NCBI RefSeq assembly: GCF_027587175.1
Contig: NZ_JAPCID010000017.1
Coordinates: forward strand, 62,001 to 126,000
Origin: Solirubrobacter deserti
Lineage (GTDB): Bacteria > Actinomycetota > Thermoleophilia > Solirubrobacterales > Solirubrobacteraceae
Direction: 5' to 3'
Length of the DNA: 64,000 nucleotides
Positions 53,001-59,753 of the stretch are shown in pieces (within the stretch, counting starts at the first letter, position 1; every line of letters starts with the position of its first letter). The position numbers were made by a program, and so were the translations under genes. The notes below the pieces were generated by a model. The model was not told the DNA's origin. It did not search any database and worked only from the letters and a program-made list of their open reading frames with translations.

Positions 53001-56000
53001 CTGAACGCCGACAACAGCGGCGAGGGCAGCAAGTACGCCCAGGCGGGCGTGAAGATCTTCCAGGGCAACGACAACTGGATCAAGCTCGCGCACAACCGCA
53101 ACGCGGACGGCAACCCGACCGGCGCGGCGGGCACGTACTTCGAGCTCTCGCAGGAGGTCAACGGCACCCGGACGCTCGGGACCCGGACCGGCCTCGGCAC
53201 CGGCAACCTGCCGACGTGGTGGGTGCGGCTCGTGCGGACCGGCGATCAGGTCGCGGGCGCCTACTCGCTGACCGACCCGGAGAGCGCCGGCGGCGCGAAC
53301 TGGGTCGCGCTCGGCAGCGCGAACCTCAACACGGTGCTCCCCGAGGCCGGCGGGCCGCGCTACATCGGCGTCTACGGCGGCAACGGCTCCGTGAACCTGT
53401 CCGCGGACTACGTGCGCTTCACGCCGGACTCGCCGAAGGACCTCGCGCCGCCGGTGAGCTCGCACACGGTCCCGGCGGCCGACGGCCTCGAGGGCTGGCA
53501 CCGCACGCCGGTCAACGTGACCGTCTCGGCGGCCGACGACGGCGAGTGCGTCTCGGGCATCGACACGACCGAGTACCGCGTCGGCGGCGGCGCGTTCGCG
53601 GCCTACACGGCCCCGATCGCGCTCACGGCGGACGGCACGCACACGGTCGAGTACCGCTCCACCGACAAGGCCGGCAACGCGGAGACGGCGAAGTCGGTCA
53701 CGGTCAAGCTCGACGCCACGGCGCCGGCGACCACGGCGTCGACGAACCCGACCGGCGCCGGACCGCATCCCGCTCCGGTCACGCTGACGCTGGACGCGGC
53801 CGACGCCGCCTCCGGCGTCAAGCTCACCGAGTACCGCGTCAACCATGGCGGCGCGTTCGCCGGCGTGGCCCCCAAGGCGCTGTCGGCCGCGGCGGACTGG
53901 CTGCCCTACAGCGCGGCCGGCAAGCCCGCGTTCACGGCCAACGGGACCTACTCGATCGAGTACCGCTCGACGGACGTCGCCGGCAACGTCGAGGCGACCA
54001 AGACCGTGACGTTCACGGTCGGCACGCCCACGGGCGACGCGACCGCGCCGGTCACGAGCGCCGCGCTCGATCCGGCGTCGCCCGGCCCCGGCCGGGTCTA
54101 CCCGGGCCCGGTCACGGTCAAGTTCTCGGCGCTCGACCTCGCGCCGGCGGAGAACAAGAACGTCGACGCCAACGGCACCGTGTGGACGCCGGCGGCGATC
54201 AGCCTCAACGCGGGTGACACGGTCACCTGGCGCTTCGGCGCGACCGCGGGCAGCGCGCACGACGTGTGGCTCGTCCCGCCGGGCGGCAACCCGTCCCCGG
54301 ACGGTCCGGACATCATCAAGGCGTCCGAGATCGTGTTCCCGGGTGGGGCGCCGGTCACCCGGGCGCTGACACAGACCGGCACCTGGCGGTTCATCTGCCG
54401 CCTGCACGCCGGGTTCACCGACGGCGCCTGGACCGGCATGGTCGGCACGGCGACGGTCGGCGCGGGCGCCGGCAGCGGCGTCGACTTCACCGAGTACCGC
54501 GTCAACGGCGGCGCGTGGACGAGGGCGGCCAACACGGCCGGCGCGAGCCCGTTCGCGTCGCAGGCGCTCGTGTCCGCCGAGGGCGAGCACACGGTCGAGT
54601 TCCGCTCCGGCGACAAGGCCGGCAACCTGGAGGCGGCCAAGTCGATCGCGTTCGGCATCGACGTGCCGGATCCGGGCTTCCCGCAGATCGAGGCGTTCGC
54701 CGACCCGAACGTGGGTGCGGCGCCGCTGCCGGTGCGCTTCTCGGCGTCCGGCTTCGATCCCGACGGCAGCGCGCTGAGCTACCGCTGGCAGTTCCCGGGC
54801 GGCGCCACCGTGCACGGCCGGACCGTCGAGCGCACGTTCACCCAGCCGGGCACGTACACGGTGAAGGTCACGGCGACCGACGCGCAGGACGAGCAGACCT
54901 CCCGCGAGGTCACGGTCTCGGTCACCGCGCCGGGCGTGCTGCCGCCGACGGTGGAGGCCACCTCCAGCGTCACGGGCGGCGCGGCGCGGCTTCCGGTCAC
55001 CTTCACGGCGACCGGCGCCGACCCCGACGGGGACCCGGCGCAGCTCAAGTACGCGTGGGACTTCGGGGACGGCGGCAAGTCGCTGAACCCGAACCCGACC
55101 CACGTGTACGGCGCGCCGGGCGTGTTCGACGCGACCGTGACGGTCACCGACCCGAGCGGGGCCACGGCCACCAAGACGATCAAGATCACGGTGACCGACG
55201 CCCCGGGCAACGGCGCGCCGACCGTCGAGGAGGCGTACGGCGCGGCCGGGTTCGACGGTGACCCGATGGCGGTGCAGTTCAGCGCCCGCGCGACCGATCC
55301 GGATGGCGACAAGCTCACGCTCGAGTGGGACTTCGACGACGGGACGGCGAAGGGCTCCGGCACGTCGGTCAAGCACACCTACACGACGCCGGGCACCTAC
55401 GACGCGACGGTCACGGCTTCCGACGGCACGCGCACGTCGCAGGCGTTCACCGTGCGCGTGACGGTGGCGCGCGGTGCCAACCGGTTGCCGCAGGTCACCA
55501 TCGAGGCCGATCCGACCACGGGTCCCGGCCCGCTCACGGTCCGCTTCAGCTCGGACGTGGTCGAGCCGGACGGCGAGGGCTACAGCCGCGCGTGGGCGTT
55601 CGGTGACGGCGGGAACTCGGCCGAGGCGCACCCTGCGCATGAGTACAAGGCCGCGGGCACCTACACGGCGACGCTGACGGTCACCGACGAGCGCGGTGGC
55701 GTCACGACGAAGTCGGTCCAGGTGACGGTCACGGCGGTCCAGGCCGCCCCGCCGGCGGCGCCGAAGACCGCCGACGCGGCGCCCGCGCCCGAGCCGGCGC
55801 CGTGGTTCGGCGTCAGCGAGCCGGTGCGGACGTCCGTGAGCGGCTTCGCCAAGCGCGGGCTCGCGGTGCGCGTCACCTGCACGCAGGCGATGCGCGGCAC
55901 GGCGAAGCTGACCTTGGCTGCGTCGATGGCCAAGCGGCTGGGCCTCAAGCGCACGACGCTCGCCTCCGCGCCGGTGAAGTGCGCCGGCGCCGGCAGCCAG

Positions 56001-56132
56001 ATCGTCACGCTCAGGCCGTCGGCGGCCACCCGGCGCGCGCTCGGCAAGGCCAAGGGCGCCGTCAAGCTCAAGCTCGGCGTGTCCCTGTCGGGCCGGCAGG
56101 CCTCGCGGACAGTCACGCTGACGCGCGGCTAG
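50073..56132 (+). CDS. Giant secreted ThuA/GSDH protein 3 with nested cupredoxin and PKD domains
   Basis: 2019 residues. ATG 50073 follows GAGGGGAGAGGG; the signal peptide ends near APAAASAQD. ThuA-like (about 28-310: VLIYSGTTGYRHAGSSEAI, GDEHYTFSSNVRGTHHVLM, SLGHFSAAYLENGG); GSDH propeller (about 320-820: AIGMDIARDGKVYWTEIG, IFAMGFRNPFTV); Ig-like; one LamG-like (897-1118, ARSDEFDGTLNTTLW); two Ig-like. Then an Ig-like domain split by a cupredoxin with H1396, C1442, H1445 and M1456; four PKD domains (1537-1890); and the C-terminal domain shared with the preceding protein. It is a diverged paralogue of protein 2 with one LamG-like domain fewer. Predicted surface sugar-oxidising protein; substrate unknown. 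Confidence 0.87.
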   Translation: MARKWIGLVVALLTLGAMAPAAASAQDTAKVLIYSGTTGYRHAGSSEAIQPAVVELIQAKLQAAGVASDYRTCSGHGTGSGTLPGCRNTTVGNPAIFTPANLAQYDAIFFWQASSLNRGDTTSPQLFTVPEQQAIEAFARAGGGIAAMHASVTMGAGAVTWPWWDGPGDSAIGALMPGHSATDSSNIATVEVSDRHHPSTKDLPDSYRFGDEHYTFSSNVRGTHHVLMTLDEESYNVGNGVTRMGADHPIAWCRMYEGARIWSSSLGHFSAAYLENGGDNNLLKHLVGGVRYVAGLAGKDSDCGATVWTNFSRTVLADDLRGAIGMDIARDGKVYWTEIGNQAINSEGRLRMWNPQTKATSTLLTLPTRADHESSNDGVLGMALDPDFATNRRLYIYYSPRQDPGCNSCLVVGHNVISRFTLNAEGTGVVAGSEQEILRVPKVKVGNDNEDGIAGQNTYSAHVGGGSLSFDSEGNLYIGTGDDVDPFGAGGNGYAPMDQRYPERYDARNTSANTNDLRGKILRVKPLANAAGAAGAGTTYAIPAGNMFPVGTAKTKPEIFAMGFRNPFTVAADPAHPGTVVVGDYGPDAATNSTTRGPAGIIEWNRVTKPGFYGWPLCAGDNSTANTYNRYTFPNGPSGERFNCGAATIPNESPNQSGLTELPGPAIGADVWHKRTGDHPARFGIPARTSPQESITGPIYKYDASNPSDTKWPAYFDGAWLMLDRAQNWWREARVRDNGSSLLRVNGLFGSSQFGSPSHSYPIPVKFGPDGSLYLATWDHDCCRAQLPSSQPGRLMRIDFIGDQVDTTAPVLTPTLTGGQNPSGAYLGRATLTLNATDQSGISRIEYSLDGTEWTRYTAPVGFTDRGSYTVRVRAVDRANNTSEVQQVTFTVVAGAACTPARSDEFDGTLNTTLWSYRHATTPATGTRAPSVSGGNLVLPLGAFSVDLTRPGPIGFLGQPLPTGDFTMVAKLSAPGLNADNSGEGSKYAQAGVKIFQGNDNWIKLAHNRNADGNPTGAAGTYFELSQEVNGTRTLGTRTGLGTGNLPTWWVRLVRTGDQVAGAYSLTDPESAGGANWVALGSANLNTVLPEAGGPRYIGVYGGNGSVNLSADYVRFTPDSPKDLAPPVSSHTVPAADGLEGWHRTPVNVTVSAADDGECVSGIDTTEYRVGGGAFAAYTAPIALTADGTHTVEYRSTDKAGNAETAKSVTVKLDATAPATTASTNPTGAGPHPAPVTLTLDAADAASGVKLTEYRVNHGGAFAGVAPKALSAAADWLPYSAAGKPAFTANGTYSIEYRSTDVAGNVEATKTVTFTVGTPTGDATAPVTSAALDPASPGPGRVYPGPVTVKFSALDLAPAENKNVDANGTVWTPAAISLNAGDTVTWRFGATAGSAHDVWLVPPGGNPSPDGPDIIKASEIVFPGGAPVTRALTQTGTWRFICRLHAGFTDGAWTGMVGTATVGAGAGSGVDFTEYRVNGGAWTRAANTAGASPFASQALVSAEGEHTVEFRSGDKAGNLEAAKSIAFGIDVPDPGFPQIEAFADPNVGAAPLPVRFSASGFDPDGSALSYRWQFPGGATVHGRTVERTFTQPGTYTVKVTATDAQDEQTSREVTVSVTAPGVLPPTVEATSSVTGGAARLPVTFTATGADPDGDPAQLKYAWDFGDGGKSLNPNPTHVYGAPGVFDATVTVTDPSGATATKTIKITVTDAPGNGAPTVEEAYGAAGFDGDPMAVQFSARATDPDGDKLTLEWDFDDGTAKGSGTSVKHTYTTPGTYDATVTASDGTRTSQAFTVRVTVARGANRLPQVTIEADPTTGPGPLTVRFSSDVVEPDGEGYSRAWAFGDGGNSAEAHPAHEYKAAGTYTATLTVTDERGGVTTKSVQVTVTAVQAAPPAAPKTADAAPAPEPAPWFGVSEPVRTSVSGFAKRGLAVRVTCTQAMRGTAKLTLAASMAKRLGLKRTTLASAPVKCAGAGSQIVTLRPSAATRRALGKAKGAVKLKLGVSLSGRQASRTVTLTRG

Positions 56133-56142
56133 GGACTCGACG

Positions 56143-56171
56143 TGGGGGTGATGACCAGGTCATCACCCCCA
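56143..56171 (+). terminator. 29-nt near-perfect palindrome after giant gene 3
   Basis: tgggggtgatgacc (56143-56156) and ggtcatcaccccca (56158-56171) are exact reverse complements around a single base, 10 bp after the stop. Strong terminator candidate. Confidence 0.75.
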
Positions 56172-56211
56172 ACGCGAGCCAACAATCTCGCGACGTGCCT
56201 AGACTTGCGTC

Positions 56212-57003
56212 GTGAGCGTTCTCGCCCGCAACAACGTGCGCGTCGGCGGGCAGCCGGACGGGCGGCCGATGCTCTTCGCTCACGGCTTCGGCTGCGATCA
56301 GAACATGTGGCGGTTCGTGGCGCCGGAGTTCGAAGCCGACCATCGCGTGGTCCTCTTCGACCACGTCGGCGCCGGCGCTTCCGATCTCGCGGCGTACGAC
56401 GAACGGCGCCACGGGACGCTCGCGGGCTACGCCGACGACGTCGTCGAGATCTGTCGCGAGCTCGAGCTCGAGGATGCGGTCTTCGTCGGCCATTCGGTGA
56501 GCGCGATGATCGGCGTGCTCGTCGCCGCGCGTGCGCCGGAGACGATCGGCGCGTTGGTGCTGGTCGGCCCCTCGCCGCGCTACATCGACGATCACGGGTA
56601 CGTCGGCGGGTTCGCCCCGGAGGACATCGACGAGCTGCTGGAGTCGATGAACAGCAACTTCCTCGGGTGGTCGAGCGCCATGGCGCCGGCGATCATGGGC
56701 AACAGCGACCGGCCGGAGCTGGGCGAGGAGCTCACCGCGAGCTTCTGCCGGACCGATCCCGAGATCGCCGCGCGCTTCGCGCGCGTGACGTTCCTCTCAG
56801 ACAACCGCGCGGACCTCGCCTCGGTCGACGTGCCGACGCTGGTGTTGCAGTGCAGCGACGATGTCATCGCGCCGGCGGCGGTCGGCGAGTACGTGCATCG
56901 CCAGATCCCGGGTTCCGTGCTGGTGCGGATGACGGCGACGGGACATTGTCCGAACCTGAGCGCTCCGCAAGAGACGATCGATGCGATCCGCGCGTTCCTC
57001 TGA
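56212..57003 (+). CDS. rsbQ: RsbQ-like alpha/beta hydrolase
   Basis: 263 residues from GTG 56212. Alpha/beta-hydrolase motifs: LFAHGFGCDQNMWRFVAPEF (oxyanion region), VFVGHSVSAMIG with nucleophile S95, QCSDDVIAP (Asp) and ATGHCPNLS (H245). The GFGCDQNMWR and HSVSAMIG stretches are characteristic of RsbQ, which in Bacillus subtilis is needed by the phosphatase RsbP for the energy-stress response. The next gene is an RsbP-like PAS-phosphatase, overlapping by 23 bp, which strongly supports the call. Its natural small-molecule substrate is unknown. KAI2-type karrikin/strigolactone receptors belong to the same family. Confidence 0.9.
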   Translation: MSVLARNNVRVGGQPDGRPMLFAHGFGCDQNMWRFVAPEFEADHRVVLFDHVGAGASDLAAYDERRHGTLAGYADDVVEICRELELEDAVFVGHSVSAMIGVLVAARAPETIGALVLVGPSPRYIDDHGYVGGFAPEDIDELLESMNSNFLGWSSAMAPAIMGNSDRPELGEELTASFCRTDPEIAARFARVTFLSDNRADLASVDVPTLVLQCSDDVIAPAAVGEYVHRQIPGSVLVRMTATGHCPNLSAPQETIDAIRAFL

Positions 57004-58165
57004 CCCATCGGGACGCGTCACGGACCTGAGCGCCGAAGAGCTCTACGAACAGGCGCCGTGTGGCTACCTGTCCTCCACGCCGGACGGCACGATCGTACGC
57101 GTCAACGAGACCTTCCTGCGCTGGACCGGCTACCGCCGCCAAGACCTCGTCGCGGTCAAACGCTTCCAGGACCTCCTGAGCCCCGGCGGCCGCATCTACC
57201 ACGAGACCCACTACGCGCCGCTGCTGCGGATGCAGGGCAGCGTCAGAGAGATCGCCGTCGACATCCTCACCGCTGACCGCCGCCGGCTTCCCGTGCTCGT
57301 GAACTCGGCGCTCGTGACGGACGAGGCCGGCGAACCGGAACTGGTGCGCACGACGCTTTTCGATGCCCGCGAGCGCAAAGCCTACGAGCGCGAGCTGCTG
57401 GCCGCGCGCGACCGCGAGCGGCAGGCGCGCGAAGCCGTCGAGCGACTGCACGCGCAGTCGCAGGCCACCTCGCACGCGCTGCAGCAGAGCCTGCTGGCGA
57501 GCGAAGCGCCGCGCGACCCGCGCTTCGACATCGTCACGCTCTACCAGCCGGCAGTCGAGGATCTCGAAGTGGGCGGCGACTGGCACGACGCGTTCGTCCT
57601 GCCCGACGGTCGACTCGGGCTGGTCGTCGGCGACGTCGTCGGGCGCGGCCTCATCGCCGCCACCGCGATGGGCCAGCTGCGCAGCGCGGTGCGCGCGCTG
57701 GCCATCGCCGGCCTCGGACCGGTCGAGCTGATCCGCGCGCTCGACGCGTTCGTCGCCGGTGTCGACGCAGCGAAGTTCGCCACGCTCGTCTACGCGGAGG
57801 TCGAGCCGGACCTCGGCACCGCCACCATCGCATCGGCCGGCCATCTCCCGCCCGTGCTCGTCACCGCGGCCGGCGAAGCTCGCCTGTGGTTCGGCGGCCG
57901 CTCCACGCCCGTGGGCATCCAGACCCCCGCGTTGCCTCGCGCCGAGGCCGAGCTCGCGCTGAACCCGGGCGACACCCTGGTGCTCTACACCGACGGGCTC
58001 ATCGAACGCCGCACCGAGAGCATCGACACGGGCCTCGCCCGATTGCTCGCTGCCGCCGCCGACGACCCCCATCCCGACGCGCTACGCCGCAACCTCATCG
58101 CGCAGGGGCCCGACAAGGACGACGTCTGCGTGCTGGCTTTCACCCGCACCCACGCCGCCGAGTAA
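56981..58165 (+). CDS. rsbP: RsbP-like PAS / PP2C (SpoIIE) serine phosphatase
   Basis: 394 residues with ATG at 56981, overlapping rsbQ by 23 bp. Residues about 20-125 are a PAS domain (EQAPCGYLSSTPDGTIVRVN, FLRWTGYRRQDL). A helical linker about 130-165 (RERQAREAVERLHAQ) probably dimerises. Residues about 175-390 are a SpoIIE-type PP2C phosphatase with VGGDWHDAFVLPDGRLGLVV, GDVVGRGLIAATAMGQLR, ASAGHLPPVL and LVLYTDGLIERR, including the metal-binding Asp residues. It would dephosphorylate an anti-anti-sigma factor under stress. No sigma factor or anti-sigma gene is adjacent, so its target lies elsewhere. Confidence 0.88.
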   Translation: MRSARSSDPSGRVTDLSAEELYEQAPCGYLSSTPDGTIVRVNETFLRWTGYRRQDLVAVKRFQDLLSPGGRIYHETHYAPLLRMQGSVREIAVDILTADRRRLPVLVNSALVTDEAGEPELVRTTLFDARERKAYERELLAARDRERQAREAVERLHAQSQATSHALQQSLLASEAPRDPRFDIVTLYQPAVEDLEVGGDWHDAFVLPDGRLGLVVGDVVGRGLIAATAMGQLRSAVRALAIAGLGPVELIRALDAFVAGVDAAKFATLVYAEVEPDLGTATIASAGHLPPVLVTAAGEARLWFGGRSTPVGIQTPALPRAEAELALNPGDTLVLYTDGLIERRTESIDTGLARLLAAAADDPHPDALRRNLIAQGPDKDDVCVLAFTRTHAAE

Positions 58166-58473
58166 CCGAGACGCCGTTCACGGTTGCCGGCGCGCCTGCA
58201 TGCCGATCGCCAGCGTCGCCGCCAGTCGGCGAGCATGGGTTCGAAGTCGAAGACCATGCGAGCCAGAAGCTCTTCGGCGGCTCTCGCCGCGAGCAGCGCC
58301 TCGGGAGGGCGGTTGTGCGTCCACATCTCGGAGGCGATCAGCCACACCGCCATCGAGTAGCGCAGCGCTTCTTGGCCGTCGAGCTCCTGGGCACCGCGGA
58401 CGAGATTGCGCGGCCGTCGTCGACCCGCGGACTACGCCGGAATGCGGCGCCCCGCCCGGACGTCCCGCTTGAC
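58166..58473. other. 308-bp stretch without a confident gene; possible minus-strand remnant
   Basis: The minus strand is open from about 58431 and reads protein-like text: RNLVRGAQELDGQEALRYSM, AVWLIASEMWTHNRPPEALL, then AARAAEELLARMVFDFEPML. The first start (ATG 58353) is internal, and the frame runs on as antisense to rsbP to 57985. A TAG blocks extension above 58434. It may be the decayed end of a lost gene. I do not recognise the family. Confidence 0.3.
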
Positions 58474-59030
58474 ATGAGCAAGACACAGACCGCCGCCCGC
58501 CGGCGAATCGTGAACCCCGTGCAAGGCGACGCCGTCACCTTCCTGGAGACGAGCGCCGAGTCAGGCGGTGAGCGCTCACTGGCCGAGCTCGAGGTGGCGC
58601 CCGGCGGCAGCGTCACGCCGCACTACCACCTCAGCTACACCGAGCGCTTCATGATCCTCCGCGGCCGGCTGAACCTCGTGATCGACGGGGAACAGCTGAC
58701 CCTCGGGCCCGGCGAGGAGGCCACGGTGCCGATCGGCGCGCTGCACGCGTGGTCCAACGAGAGCGCGGAACCGGCCGTGGCGCACGTCGAACTGCGACCC
58801 GGTCAACCTGGGTTCGAGACCTCGCTGCGCGTCGCCTACGGCTTGGCCGCGGACGGCCGCGTCCTCAAGAACGGCATGCCCCGCAACCCGCTGCACGCCG
58901 CCCTGCTGCTCGAATGGGGGACGGCCGGCTGCCCGGCGCGTACGCCCTGCTCGAACGCGGCTTGCGGCTCCTGGCCCGCCTCGCGCGCGCCCGCGGCATC
59001 GATCGGCGGCTGCAGCAGCGATACGGGTAG
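58474..59030 (+). pseudogene. Cupin-domain protein with a frameshift near its end
   Basis: From ATG 58474 a single cupin barrel is read: GGSVTPHYHLSYTERFMILRGR (metal-type H-x-H...E), LTLGPGEEATVPIGALHAWSN and PAVAHVELRPG. After NPLHAALLLEWG the zero frame becomes atypical (TAGCPARTPCSN) and ends at 59076. The +1 frame reads DGRLPGAYALLERGLRLLAR, then LARARGIDRRLQQRYG and stops at 59030, a natural end for this kind of small cupin protein. The switch lies in a run of five G at about 58915-58920, so one G appears to be missing. Either a real mutation or a homopolymer sequencing error. No ribosome site before the ATG. Confidence 0.65.
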
Positions 59031-59071
59031 CGCGTGGAGCTCGATCGCGGGGAACCCGCGGGCCGTGGCAC

Positions 59072-59275
59072 GCTGAAGGACCCGAGCCGGTGGTGGTCCG
59101 CGCTGACGGACTCGCCCGCGGGCCTGGCGGCCTGGATCGGCGAGAGGCTCGACTGGTCCGATCCCCGCACGCCCGTCCCGAGGACCGCATCCTCGACACC
59201 CTCACGGTCTACTGGCTCACGCGCTCGGGCGCCTCCTCGGCGCGGCTCTACTCGCGCCGGCCGGCGCCCATCATC
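59072..59275 (+). pseudogene. Remnant of an epoxide-hydrolase-type alpha/beta hydrolase
   Basis: One frame reads LKDPSRWWSALTDSPAGLAA, then WIGERLDWSDPRTPVP. The next frame continues PEDRILDTLTVYWLTRSGAS, then SARLYSRRPAPI. Together these match the late part of epoxide hydrolase N-terminal-family proteins, which have the pattern S-P-x-G-L-A-A-W-(I)-x-E-(K/R) and later L-x-N/D-x-x-x-Y-W-x-T-x-(S)-x-x-S-x-R-x-Y. Only about 65 residues remain. The nucleophile, the start and the final His are absent, and there is a frameshift in the middle. Confidence 0.6.
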
Positions 59276-59347
59276 GAGGCCGGGCTCCTGACACCCGCCA
59301 CGCAGAGACGCGGCGCGACTTCGTCGAGCCTTCACGGCCGCAAGACG

Positions 59348-59515
59348 TCAGTCGCCGCCGCCGCCGTCGCCGTCGGCGGAGAACCACCCGCCGCCGCTCC
59401 GATCTCCGCCGCGCTTGGCGTCGTACCACCACCACAGGCACAGCGGGACGAACACGATGGCGAGAGCGGCGATGCCTTGGAGGGTCTCGCCGACGGACGC
59501 GAACAGCGCTGTCAT
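59348..59515 (-). CDS. Small single-pass membrane protein, 55 residues
   Basis: On the minus strand ATG 59515 opens a 55-codon frame ending at TGA 59348. The first 30 residues (MTALFASVGETLQGIAALAI, then VFVPLCLWWW) form one transmembrane helix. YDAKRGGDRSGGGWFS and a Gly/Asp-rich tail (DGDGGGGD) follow. A hydrophobic helix ending in a tryptophan triplet and then a charged tail is a believable small membrane protein. No ribosome site is obvious and I know no family. It lies in an otherwise decayed region. Confidence 0.55.
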   Translation of the reverse strand: MTALFASVGETLQGIAALAIVFVPLCLWWWYDAKRGGDRSGGGWFSADGDGGGGD

Positions 59516-59691
59516 GCGTTGAACGTATCGTCTGGCGCGAGCGCGACCGCGGGTCGCTCACGCCGGCGGCGAGCGAAGCGACGCGCTCAAGCAGGCGGTC
59601 AGGAGGTCATCGAAGTCCAGTCTGCCGGCACTTCGACGACGACCGAAACTAGCGCTCGTGTGGAGAGGCGCACGCGCGCGTGGTCGGCGCT

Positions 59692-59741
59692 TTGCGTTAT
59701 GACGCACAAGTGGCTACAGTGCGTCGTGGCAAACGCTTTCC
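59692..59741 (+). promoter_or_regulatory. Promoter with LacI-type operator
   Basis: TTGCGT (59692-59697), a 17-bp spacer and TACAGT (59715-59720). Directly over the expected start lies ggcaaacgctttcc (59728-59741), with the AAACG-CTTT core of LacI/CcpA-family operators. The LacI-family gene at 62988-63953 is the likely binder. The 175 bp upstream hold nothing I can name. Confidence 0.72.
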
Positions 59742-59753
59742 GTGAGGAGAAAA

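Noticed and set aside
50040-55640. Very long minus-strand open frame opposite giant gene 3
   Set aside because: Same reason: an Arg-rich antisense shadow of a clear coding gene.
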